Part shown: one piece after another, positions 1 to 6,882 of the stretch
Numbering within the stretch: position 1 is the stretch's first letter
Layout: each line of letters opens with the position of its first letter
DNA from: an uncultured Clostridia bacterium
Lineage (GTDB): Bacteria > Bacillota > Clostridia > Christensenellales > UBA1242
Length of the DNA stretch: 20,413 nucleotides
Assembly (NCBI GenBank): GCA_944380695.1
Contig: CALWII010000035.1
Span: 1 to 20,413 of the forward strand
Reading direction: 5' to 3'
Made by a program: the position numbers and the translations under genes
The notes under the pieces: model-generated
Databases searched by the model: none
The model's input: only the letters and a program-made list of their open reading frames with translations
What the model was told of the DNA's origin: nothing

Positions 1-84
1 ATCAAAAAAGAGATGATAGAACTTATTAAAGACTTTTTTGACAATAATTATATTAATAAAGCAAAGCAAAAGAAGAGTAAATAA
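1..84 (+). CDS. C-terminal fragment of an unidentified gene
   Basis: An open frame runs from the first base to a TAA at 82-84 and gives the last 27 residues of a protein whose start lies outside the window. The fragment is hydrophobic then Lys-rich (ends KAKQKKSK). It is followed 23 nt later by a hairpin terminator, which supports it being a real gene end. There is too little sequence to name a family. Confidence 0.55.
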   Translation: MKKEMIELIKDFFDNNYINKAKQKKSK

Positions 85-107
85 ATTTGAATTCAGTCAA
101 ATCGCAA

Positions 108-147
108 AAAGATAATGTACTTTGTAAGTTTTACATTATCTTTTTTT
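108..147. terminator. Bidirectional hairpin terminator
   Basis: A perfect 12-bp stem pairs 108-119 with 132-143 around a 12-nt loop, followed by a run of seven T at 141-147. On the opposite strand the stem is followed by five T, so it can also end the leftward transcript of the DUF378 gene at 251-655. Confidence 0.85.
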
Positions 148-250
148 AAAAACTGAAAATGAATCTAAAACAATATTTTATTTAAAAATCTTTTTTTAAA
201 TTCGACCAAAATACCAAAGTAATACAATTTTTTTTGTTATAGTTTAATCA

Positions 251-655
251 TTATCTTCTATCGAGATGTTCATCAAAAAGAGTGGGATCTTTTGAGCTGT
301 TATCTTCTTTTTCGTTAAACTCGCCCTGTTCGTGAAAGCCACTTTCTTCCTTTCTTCGTTCTTCTTTGTCATAATTGTGTCTCTTCTCTTCTTTTGAAGC
401 CTCTATATTCATAGAAGAAGCTAGTTGCTTTGCTAATTTTTTTTGAGCTCCCCAAATGTGTATAGAACCTTTATCCATAATTAATTTAACCACAAGAAAA
501 ACTGCAGCACTTCCTATTAAGATATAAATCAATCTTGAAAAAATACTACCTTGGTATCCAAAAATCCCAGCAACGAAATCATATTGTAAAAGTCCAATAA
601 GAAGCCAATTTATACAACCAGCTATAGTTAACGCAAAAGCTATAAAAGTTACCAC
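251..655 (-). CDS. DUF378 family small membrane protein with a charged tail
   Basis: The N-terminal 70 residues match the DUF378 (YuzA-like) pattern: a first membrane helix with the INWLLIGL motif, then FVAGIFG, a Ser-Arg pair, and a second helix (IYILIGSAAVFLVV). The family is about 70 residues long and has no established function. Here a hydrophilic tail of about 65 residues rich in Glu, Lys and Asp follows, presumably cytoplasmic. I chose GTG at 655 because GGGGGGTGG just upstream acts as a Shine-Dalgarno site and the product then begins like other family members; a TTG start at 670 would place that site inside the gene. It stands alone, divergent from greA. Confidence 0.75.
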   Translation of the reverse strand: MVTFIAFALTIAGCINWLLIGLLQYDFVAGIFGYQGSIFSRLIYILIGSAAVFLVVKLIMDKGSIHIWGAQKKLAKQLASSMNIEASKEEKRHNYDKEERRKEESGFHEQGEFNEKEDNSSKDPTLFDEHLDRR

Positions 656-727
656 AACACCACCCCCCAATTTTATGTGTAGTTTTAGTATGATTAAAAA
701 ATAAACAAAAAATTCTTAAATTTTTGA

Positions 728-756
728 TTGACTTTTTTGTTTTTGCTGCATATAAT
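728..756 (+). promoter_or_regulatory. Sigma-A-type promoter of greA
   Basis: TTGACT at 728-733 and TATAAT at 751-756 are separated by exactly 17 nt, which is close to consensus. The start of transcription would be near 763, giving a leader of about 24 nt. The long upstream reading frame of greA (from 724) therefore overlaps the promoter and cannot be translated from this transcript. Confidence 0.85.
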
Positions 757-786
757 ATCAGTATTCTCGACTTGGAGGTATTGACT

Positions 787-1257
787 ATGACAGAGAAATA
801 TTTAACACCAGAAGGAAAAAAACAACTTGAAGAAAAACTTCAATACCTTAAAACTGTTAAGCGTCCAGAGGTAGTTAAGAAAATTGGAATCGCTCGTGAG
901 TATGGCGATTTGTCAGAAAACGCAGAGTATGATGCCGCAAAAGATGAACAAGCAATTTTAGAGGCTCAAATAGCAGATATTGAGCATACTCTTTTAAATG
1001 CTGTAATTATTAAGAAAAGCAATATTGACACCTCAAGAGTAAGCATTGGCACTAAAGTTAAGCTTTACGACATTGATTTTGATGAAGAAGTTCAATACAC
1101 AATTATTGGCACTGATGAAAGTGATCCAAAAAACGGTATTATAAGCAACTTATCACCAGTTGGTTCAGCGCTGTTAGGACATAAGGTAGGAGAGACCGTT
1201 GCAGTTTCAACTCCTAATGGCGTAGTTAATTACAAAATTTTATCTATCACTGTATAA
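787..1257 (+). CDS. greA: Transcription elongation factor GreA
   Basis: The 156-residue product has the full GreA architecture. An N-terminal coiled-coil hairpin carries the tip motif GDLSENAEYDAAKDEQ (about residues 40-55), whose acidic residues enter the RNA polymerase secondary channel and stimulate cleavage of backtracked RNA. A C-terminal FKBP-like domain follows, with the conserved SPVGSALLGHKVGE stretch. I chose ATG 787 because GGAGGT at 774-779 lies 7-8 nt upstream and the promoter excludes earlier starts. The gene appears monocistronic: a new promoter lies at 1281-1309, although no clear hairpin terminator separates the two. Confidence 0.96.
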   Translation: MTEKYLTPEGKKQLEEKLQYLKTVKRPEVVKKIGIAREYGDLSENAEYDAAKDEQAILEAQIADIEHTLLNAVIIKKSNIDTSRVSIGTKVKLYDIDFDEEVQYTIIGTDESDPKNGIISNLSPVGSALLGHKVGETVAVSTPNGVVNYKILSITV

Positions 1258-1280
1258 ATTATTTTAGTGGTTGATTTTGT

Positions 1281-1309
1281 TTGCTTATTTTTTCTTATTT
1301 TGTTATAAT
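1281..1309 (+). promoter_or_regulatory. Promoter of the membrane-protein gene
   Basis: TTGCTT at 1281-1286 and TATAAT at 1304-1309 have a 17-nt spacer. Transcription would begin near 1316, about 20 nt before the ATG at 1336. Confidence 0.65.
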
Positions 1310-1335
1310 TGTTCTACAAAATAGGGTAATAAAAT

Positions 1336-2262
1336 ATGACATTTAAAAATTATTTGAAACTTGCTATAGCTAATTTTGACAAGACCTGGAAGCTTGTCTT
1401 TTATCGTATTGTTGTTTGGGTGTTTTTATTTGCCTTAATTTTGCCTTTTTACAGTATTTTGAAAGATTTGGTTCTAAATATATGGGACGACCAACTTTTT
1501 GTTGAATTTGCTAAAGCAGGGCTTTTTTATGGGCAAGTTGTGACCGGTACTTTTGTTTCGGTTTTGAGTGTTTGCGTAGCATTCTTGACAACATTGTTTA
1601 CTCAATATGTTTGGATTGGAGTGTATATCTTAATTGTTTTATTCCTTATTCGTCCTATTTTAATGAATATTGGAAGGTATGTCGTTGACGAAATGATGTA
1701 TGGTTTTATGTCCAGTTACGCAAAGTTGGGGTTTTGCTCGACTTTTATTAGAACGCTCAAAAAGTCAATCCCTTATGCTTTTTTCCGTATGCTTTACTGC
1801 CTGCCGTTTAATGTTGGCGTTGCTTGTTCATTTTATTTTTTAACGATGGCTCACTGGGGTGCTTATCAAATCGCAATGCCGTTTGTTTTCCTTATTGTAG
1901 CATCTGTTGTCCTTTCGATTAAGCAAACTTTTATTCTGGGTTGGGGACCGGCAATGGTTGTTTACAATGAAAATGTTTTTATTTCTTTTGGATTGGGAAT
2001 AAAAGCTGTAAGTAGAAATTTAAAGGTTGCTTTTATATTTTCGTTCTTCACATATTTTTCTTTAACACTGTTTGCATTAGGGTTAGGCATTTTTAGTTTG
2101 GTTATTTTGGTTCCACTTTTCGCAGTGGTTTCTTCAATGTTTGAAACTATGTTCTTTTTTGCCTGCCAAGGTATGCGATATTATATCGATGAAAAAACTG
2201 TTTTATCTTCAAAAAAACTTGAACAACAAGACACTATTAATAAAGTAAAATATTTGTTGTAA
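1336..2262 (+). CDS. Unrecognised polytopic membrane protein
   Basis: I do not recognise this 308-residue protein. It has an amphipathic, basic N-terminus (about residues 1-20) and about six hydrophobic stretches: residues 22-45, 65-90, 92-110, 148-172, 180-205 and 232-275. The last hydrophobic region is long and may be two helices. The C-terminus is short, charged and probably cytoplasmic. No catalytic motif or transporter signature is visible. A weak AGGG site precedes the ATG. It sits between greA and RNase J, about 80 nt upstream of the latter with no strong terminator, so the two may share a transcript. An integral membrane protein of unknown role is all that can be said. Confidence 0.7.
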   Translation: MTFKNYLKLAIANFDKTWKLVFYRIVVWVFLFALILPFYSILKDLVLNIWDDQLFVEFAKAGLFYGQVVTGTFVSVLSVCVAFLTTLFTQYVWIGVYILIVLFLIRPILMNIGRYVVDEMMYGFMSSYAKLGFCSTFIRTLKKSIPYAFFRMLYCLPFNVGVACSFYFLTMAHWGAYQIAMPFVFLIVASVVLSIKQTFILGWGPAMVVYNENVFISFGLGIKAVSRNLKVAFIFSFFTYFSLTLFALGLGIFSLVILVPLFAVVSSMFETMFFFACQGMRYYIDEKTVLSSKKLEQQDTINKVKYLL

Positions 2263-2339
2263 AGAATTTGCTTTTCGTTTTTTTGGCTATAAGGTCTTCA
2301 TTAAGACTTATATTTTAAACTAATTATAAAAGGAGAAAG

Positions 2340-3995
2340 ATGAGTAATAAAGTTAAAATCACCTTTTTAGGCGGTGTGGGTGAAATTGGAAAAAATATGA
2401 CCGCTGTTGAATGTAATGATGAAATAATAGTTATTGATGCGGGGCTTACTTTTCCTGGAGAAGATTTACCTGGGGTTGATATAGTTATACCGGACATCAC
2501 TTATTTAAAAACCAATCAAGAAAAGATTAAAGCAGTAATTTTAACGCACGGGCACGAGGACCACATTGGTGCGTTGCCTTTTTTGTTAAATCAAATAAAA
2601 GTTCCAATTTATGGTTCGAGATTAACTCTTGCTTTGGTTGAGAATAAGATGAAAGAATTTCCAAATGTGAAATATAAAGCCATCTCTGTTAAACCAAAAA
2701 ATGTTTTAAAACTTGGAAGCTTCGTCATCGAATTTATCAAAGTCAGCCATTCAATTGCTGGGTCGCTTGCTTTGTGTATCACCACACCTGTTGGCAATAT
2801 TTTCCATACCGGCGATTTTAAAATCGACTTTGAGCCTATTGACGGCGAAATGACAGATTTAGTCCGTATGGGTGAACTAGGTAAACGAGGGGTTAAGTTG
2901 CTTCTATGTGAAAGTACCAATGTATGCAGAAAGGGTTATTCAATGAGTGAGCGTTCTGTTGGTAGAACTTTAGACAGTATTTTTGAAAAAAATCCTACTA
3001 AAAGGCTTTTTGTTGCTACATTTGCCTCCAACATTCATCGTATGCAACAGATACTTGACCTTGCCGAAAAGTATAAAAGAAAAGTAGCATTTACTGGAAG
3101 AAGTATGATTAATGTAAGTGAGGTCGCCTCAAAGGTCGGGGAGCTAAGATACAACCGAGATATTATAGTCGATATTGACAAAATTGATTCTTATGAAGAT
3201 AAAGAGTTGTTAATTGTTACAACCGGCAGTCAGGGTGAACCTATGAGCGCTCTAACAAGAATGGCAGCAGGTGAATTTAAAAAGATTAAACTTGGTGAAA
3301 ATGATTTGATTATTTTTTCAGCTTCACCTATTCCAGGAAATGAAAAGTCGGTATACAATGTTATAAATGCTATTTATAAACTTGGTGCTGATGTAATTTA
3401 TGATGAATTAGCTGATGTGCACGCTTCTGGGCACGCCTGTCAAGAAGAGCTTAAAACTGTTCATTCATTAATTAAACCTACTTTTTTCATTCCTGTTCAC
3501 GGTGAATACAGACATATGAAAATGCACTCTCAATTGGCTAAACAATTAGGAATGGAAGAAAGAAACATCATCATTCCTTCTTTGGGAATGCAAGTCGAAT
3601 TGTCAAACAATTCCATTCGTCAGTCTGGATTTGTGACAGCTGGGCAAAGGCTTGTTGATGGAATAGGTATTGGCGATATGGACAGCAATGTTTTAAAAGA
3701 ACGCAAACAGCTTTCAGAAGACGGTATTTGTGTCGTTGTGGTTAATATCAATAATGTGTCTGGATGTGTTACTGGTGAACCTTTTATAATAACAAGGGGT
3801 GTAGTTTATCAAGACGAGGCGGAGGCTTTTGTTCAAGACGCCAAAGCAGCTATTATCGCTTCACTTAAAGAACAGGATTTGCGTGGGGCAGAGCCGTCAG
3901 TAATTAGGAGCACTATAAGAAGAAATATTTCCAACTTTATTTTTAAACGAACCAAAAGAAGACCAATGATTTTAACTATTGTAACTTTGGAATAA
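2340..3995 (+). CDS. rnj: Ribonuclease J
   Basis: This is a full-length (551 aa) metallo-beta-lactamase/beta-CASP nuclease of the RNase J family, which has endo- and 5'-to-3' exonuclease activity in mRNA turnover and rRNA maturation. Visible motifs are the zinc-binding HGHEDH (residues 70-75), HTGDFKID with a metal-binding Asp (about 157-164), SGHA in the beta-CASP region (about 361-364) and PVHGEY near residue 385. The C-terminal domain ends in a basic segment (FKRTKRRP). AGGAG at 2331-2335 sets the ATG. The stop overlaps the next start (TAATG), so the methyltransferase is probably translationally coupled. One RNase J is present here; whether the genome has a J1/J2 pair cannot be seen. Confidence 0.97.
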   Translation: MSNKVKITFLGGVGEIGKNMTAVECNDEIIVIDAGLTFPGEDLPGVDIVIPDITYLKTNQEKIKAVILTHGHEDHIGALPFLLNQIKVPIYGSRLTLALVENKMKEFPNVKYKAISVKPKNVLKLGSFVIEFIKVSHSIAGSLALCITTPVGNIFHTGDFKIDFEPIDGEMTDLVRMGELGKRGVKLLLCESTNVCRKGYSMSERSVGRTLDSIFEKNPTKRLFVATFASNIHRMQQILDLAEKYKRKVAFTGRSMINVSEVASKVGELRYNRDIIVDIDKIDSYEDKELLIVTTGSQGEPMSALTRMAAGEFKKIKLGENDLIIFSASPIPGNEKSVYNVINAIYKLGADVIYDELADVHASGHACQEELKTVHSLIKPTFFIPVHGEYRHMKMHSQLAKQLGMEERNIIIPSLGMQVELSNNSIRQSGFVTAGQRLVDGIGIGDMDSNVLKERKQLSEDGICVVVVNINNVSGCVTGEPFIITRGVVYQDEAEAFVQDAKAAIIASLKEQDLRGAEPSVIRSTIRRNISNFIFKRTKRRPMILTIVTLE

Positions 3996-4588
3996 TGAAA
4001 ACACTAAATGAATTAAAAAAATACGCAAAAAATACGATGACGCCGATTATTAGACCAAAAAGCGCCAAGTTTTTATGTAATTTATGCCGAGAAATGAAAC
4101 CAAAATTTATTTTGGAAATCGGCACAGCAATTGGTTATTCGGCTTCGCTGATGTTAAATGCCTGTAAAATATCACATATTGTTACTATTGAAAAAGATGA
4201 GAGAATGGCAGAGATTGCTAAAACGACATTTAAAGAGCGAAAACAAGAAAGAAGAGCTAGTCTTATTGTTGCTGATGCATTCGATACAATTAAGCAACTT
4301 GTCAATCAAGGCAAAAAATTTGATTTAATATTTTTAGACGGGCCAAAAGGGCAGTATTTCAAATATCTGCCGTTTTTAAAACAGCTTATATCTTCGAATG
4401 GTTGTTTGCTCGCTGATGATGTTTTGTTTCACGGCTATGTGAAAAAGAACGGTGACCCCGGGCATAAGCATAGAACAATCGTCAATAGTTTACGAGCATT
4501 TATCGACAATTTAATGCAAGATGAAAGATTCACAACGCAGTTAATAGAAATCGAAGATGGGCTACTTTTGAGCAGGGCTAAAAAATAA
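3995..4588 (+). CDS. SAM-dependent O-methyltransferase, TrmR/YrrM-like
   Basis: The 197-residue product is a class I methyltransferase of the catechol O-methyltransferase-like family 3. SAM motif I is LEIGTAIGYSA (about residues 40-50). An acidic residue follows in VTIEKDE, then FLDGPKGQY (about 112-120) and ADDVLFHG (about 138-145), where the Asp-Asp pair binds the divalent metal. In Bacillus the relative YrrM (TrmR) methylates 5-hydroxyuridine at tRNA position 34, and that is the likeliest role. The short N-terminus and gene size agree, but small-molecule O-methyltransferases look alike, so I leave the symbol blank. Its ATG overlaps the RNase J stop by one base, indicating co-translation. 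Confidence 0.85.
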   Translation: MKTLNELKKYAKNTMTPIIRPKSAKFLCNLCREMKPKFILEIGTAIGYSASLMLNACKISHIVTIEKDERMAEIAKTTFKERKQERRASLIVADAFDTIKQLVNQGKKFDLIFLDGPKGQYFKYLPFLKQLISSNGCLLADDVLFHGYVKKNGDPGHKHRTIVNSLRAFIDNLMQDERFTTQLIEIEDGLLLSRAKK

Positions 4589-4617
4589 TTGGACTTTTTT
4601 ATCTTTTTTGGTAATAT
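4589..4617 (+). promoter_or_regulatory. Candidate promoter giving a leaderless PAP2 mRNA
   Basis: TTGGAC at 4589-4594 and TAATAT at 4612-4617 have a 17-nt spacer. Only six bases separate the -10 box from the ATG at 4624, so transcription would begin at or beside the start codon. No Shine-Dalgarno site precedes that ATG. Confidence 0.5.
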
Positions 4618-4623
4618 ATCTAT

Positions 4624-5172
4624 ATGCCTTTTGAAGTAAATATTATTGTTGCATTGCAATCAGGCGCTACAACAAGTTTGACCTCATTTTTTGAAATTGT
4701 CTCCTTGCTTGGAAGTTGGTATGGTTTTGTTCTGGCTTTTCTTGTTTTTTTGTTTTTCAGCAGAAGATATGCCTTTTATTTTGCTGGTACATTTGCCGGT
4801 GGGCTGTTGTTCAATTACATTTTAAAAATAATTTTTAACAGACCAAGGCCTTATGAGGCATATTCGAACATAATAGGATTTTCCGATGCGCTTGGACAAA
4901 GTATGCCCAGTAACCACGCATTCTGCGTGACAGTTATTGCTTTTTTTATTTGCTATATGTTGTTTACATTTTTTGACAAAAAATGGCAAAAGTGGTTATG
5001 TGGGATAGTTTTTTGTTTGTTGGTGGTTTTGGTAGGAATTTCAAGAATGTATTTAGGTGTTCATTATTTGTCAGATATCGTAGCAGGAATATGTTTAGGG
5101 ATTTTGATTTCTTTATTAGGTTTAAAATTGTACAATAAATCTATAAAAAGATTGTATGGAGTTTTAAAATGA
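4624..5172 (+). CDS. PAP2-family membrane phosphatase
   Basis: A 182-residue polytopic protein with the three phosphatase signature motifs of the PAP2 superfamily: KIIFNRPRP (about residues 68-76), PSNHAFC (about 97-103, catalytic His) and SRMYLGVHYLSDIVAG (about 138-153, catalytic His and Asp). About five to six hydrophobic segments surround them. Likely substrates are lipid phosphates such as undecaprenyl pyrophosphate or phosphatidylglycerol phosphate; the sequence does not decide. The second motif has Asn where many members have Gly, which is tolerated. The stop overlaps the tsaE start (ATGA). No ribosome site is visible before the ATG. Confidence 0.9.
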   Translation: MPFEVNIIVALQSGATTSLTSFFEIVSLLGSWYGFVLAFLVFLFFSRRYAFYFAGTFAGGLLFNYILKIIFNRPRPYEAYSNIIGFSDALGQSMPSNHAFCVTVIAFFICYMLFTFFDKKWQKWLCGIVFCLLVVLVGISRMYLGVHYLSDIVAGICLGILISLLGLKLYNKSIKRLYGVLK

Positions 5173-5618
5173 TAAGTAATTTGAAGTTTGAATCTAAAAA
5201 TGAAAAAGATACAATGCTTTTTGCTGAAAAGTTTGCTAAAAGCATTTCTGCACCTTGTGTAATTTTGTTAAAAGGTGATTTGGGGGCTGGTAAAACGCAT
5301 TTCGTCAAGGGGTTTGTAAAAGGTTTAAAGTCAAAAGAAACTGTTACAAGTCCAACTTTTACCATTATGAATATTTATGATAAAGGTAAATACCCCGTTT
5401 ATCATTTTGACCTATACAGATTGTCAAGCAGTGAGGAAGCAGAAGAACTCGGATTTGATGACTATTTTAACCACGACAGTTTAGATGGAATAAGTGTTGT
5501 CGAGTGGCCGGAAAACGCCCCAGAACTTGTAAAAAATTTTGATGTCGAAATAATTTTTACTAAAATTAAAAATGATGACTGTCGTTTAATTGAAATAAAT
5601 AGGAGGATTTTATGTTAG
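5169..5618 (+). CDS. tsaE: tRNA t6A biosynthesis ATPase TsaE
   Basis: A 149-residue P-loop ATPase that works with TsaB and TsaD to add threonylcarbamoyl to A37 of ANN-decoding tRNAs. The Walker A motif is GDLGAGKT (residues 36-43). Family marks follow: SPTFTIMNIY (about 61-70), HFDLYRL (about 78-84), where the acidic residue supports Mg and ATP, and the conserved VVEWPENAP tryptophan motif (about 109-117). The length is typical. The start overlaps the PAP2 stop and the end overlaps the tsaB start by seven bases, so the three genes form a tightly coupled unit. Confidence 0.95.
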   Translation: MISNLKFESKNEKDTMLFAEKFAKSISAPCVILLKGDLGAGKTHFVKGFVKGLKSKETVTSPTFTIMNIYDKGKYPVYHFDLYRLSSSEEAEELGFDDYFNHDSLDGISVVEWPENAPELVKNFDVEIIFTKIKNDDCRLIEINRRILC

Positions 5619-6232
5619 CTTTGTCGACTGCAACAAAAAAAACTTTAATTGCGTTGGACTATAATGGTAAACAGATTTTCAAAGAATTAGATGCGGATTG
5701 TCGTCAATCAGAAAAATTGCTTTTTGCGATTGATGAAATGCTAAAAAATGAAAAAATAACATTAAAAGAGGTTGGCAATTTTGCTTTAATTATAGGGCCA
5801 GGTTCTTTTACGGGATTAAGAATCGGAGCAGCGCTTATAAAGGGGTTCTGTGCAGGAGACCCATCTCATAAAGTGGTGTCTTTGCCAACTTTGGATTTAA
5901 TTGCACATCAAGTAATTGAACAGTACAGTCCCGAAAACAATTTTACTTGTGTTATGAATGCCCAAAGTGGCAAGTTTTATGTGGCTTCTTATACTAAAAA
6001 GGGCAAAAGGCAAAACAATGAACATATTGAAACTGCAGGGGACATATTGAAAAACAAAGGAGCCAAATATTGCTTGCTGGAAGAGGGGTTTCTGCCTAAT
6101 GCCGTGACAATTACTTGCCAAAGTTTGCTTTCTCTTGCATTGGAAAGAGAAAAAAAAGGAGATTTAATCACAGCAAAGGAGCTTGTGTTAAAATATATTC
6201 GTAAGTCATCTGCTGAAGAAAAAATTTTATAA
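5612..6232 (+). CDS. tsaB: tRNA t6A biosynthesis protein TsaB
   Basis: A 206-residue ASKHA-fold protein of the TsaB family, an inactive paralogue of TsaD that scaffolds the TsaB-TsaD-TsaE complex. The N-terminus LALSTATKKTLIAL and the IIGPGSFTGLRIG motif (about residues 61-73) are diagnostic. AGGAGG lies within the end of tsaE, 6-7 nt before the ATG, and the genes overlap by seven bases. It is slightly shorter than usual at the C-terminus. The rimI and tsaD genes that often follow are absent here; the next gene has its own promoter. Confidence 0.93.
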   Translation: MLALSTATKKTLIALDYNGKQIFKELDADCRQSEKLLFAIDEMLKNEKITLKEVGNFALIIGPGSFTGLRIGAALIKGFCAGDPSHKVVSLPTLDLIAHQVIEQYSPENNFTCVMNAQSGKFYVASYTKKGKRQNNEHIETAGDILKNKGAKYCLLEEGFLPNAVTITCQSLLSLALEREKKGDLITAKELVLKYIRKSSAEEKIL

Positions 6233-6260
6233 AATTTTTCAAAAAACATAGTCATTTTGA

Positions 6261-6289
6261 TAGACATATTTATATAATATGGTTATAAT
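6261..6289 (+). promoter_or_regulatory. Promoter of the zinc-knuckle acidic protein
   Basis: TAGACA at 6261-6266 and TATAAT at 6284-6289 are 17 nt apart. The start would be near 6296, just ahead of GGAGGT at 6302-6307, giving a leader of about 15 nt. Confidence 0.7.
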
Positions 6290-6310
6290 TGCATTAGGTT
6301 TGGAGGTGTT

Positions 6311-6802
6311 ATGAGAAAACCAGAATATAAGCGTTGTCCTCGATGCGAACTTAATTTTATTAGAAAGAACGAAAAGCTCTGCTCTGTCTGTCAAGCGGAA
6401 CTTTCAAATAAAGATGATTATCTTGATGATTTAGACCTTGAATTGTGCCCAATTTGTAAAACAAATTATATTCAACCTGATGAGATAATGTGTTCAACTT
6501 GCCTTAAAGAACATCAAACAGAAGATGGAGAGATAAATACGGATTGGACAAAATATATAGACCGTGATGAAGAAGACGATTATGTTGAACCTGATGAGGA
6601 AACAGGTGAAATGGCGTCTATACACGACATAGAAGATGAAGATATTCTAGATGGCGGTTTTGATAACGATATGGAGTTTGATGATGACGATGACCTCGAT
6701 TTAGATGAAGATTTGGACGATGACCTTGAGTTTGATGAAGATGAAGATGAAGATATTGATGACGATGATGATGACGATGATGACTATGATGATGAAGATT
6801 AG
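6311..6802 (+). CDS. Double zinc-knuckle protein with an extremely acidic tail
   Basis: I do not recognise a named family for this 163-residue protein. Two similar CxxC...CxxC units are visible: CPRC with CSVC (residues 9-29) and CPIC with CSTC (about 46-63). Each could bind one zinc. The remaining ~100 residues become steadily more acidic, and the last ~45 are almost only Asp and Glu. The DNA there is built of GAT/GAC/GAA codons, so the tail may vary in length by slippage. An acidic tail on a zinc module suggests binding to a basic partner such as RNA polymerase, a ribosomal protein or a histone-like protein; that is inference. It has its own promoter, a strong GGAGGT site and a terminator at 6831-6860, so it is monocistronic. 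Confidence 0.85.
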   Translation: MRKPEYKRCPRCELNFIRKNEKLCSVCQAELSNKDDYLDDLDLELCPICKTNYIQPDEIMCSTCLKEHQTEDGEINTDWTKYIDRDEEDDYVEPDEETGEMASIHDIEDEDILDGGFDNDMEFDDDDDLDLDEDLDDDLEFDEDEDEDIDDDDDDDDDYDDED

Positions 6803-6830
6803 AAGAATAAATTAATAAAAAACAATATAA

Positions 6831-6860
6831 AAAAACTCTCAATTAATTTGAGAGTTTTTT
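6831..6860. terminator. Shared bidirectional terminator
   Basis: CTCTCAA at 6836-6842 pairs with TTGAGAG at 6848-6854 around a 5-nt loop. The stem is flanked by a run of A on the left and T on the right, which extends the pairing and gives a U-tract on both strands. It ends the acidic-protein gene from the left and the surface-protein gene (stop at 6883) from the right. Confidence 0.9.
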
Positions 6861-6882
6861 ATTTAACGAATAATTTTATAAA

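Noticed and set aside
724..786. A 21-codon N-terminal extension of GreA from TTG 724
   Set aside because: It overlaps the -35 and -10 boxes at 728-756, and ATG 787 has a well-placed GGAGGT site and gives the normal GreA N-terminus.
6618..6842. A His-rich minus-strand ORF
   Set aside because: It is the antisense shadow of the GAT/GAC-repeat acidic tail and crosses the terminator.
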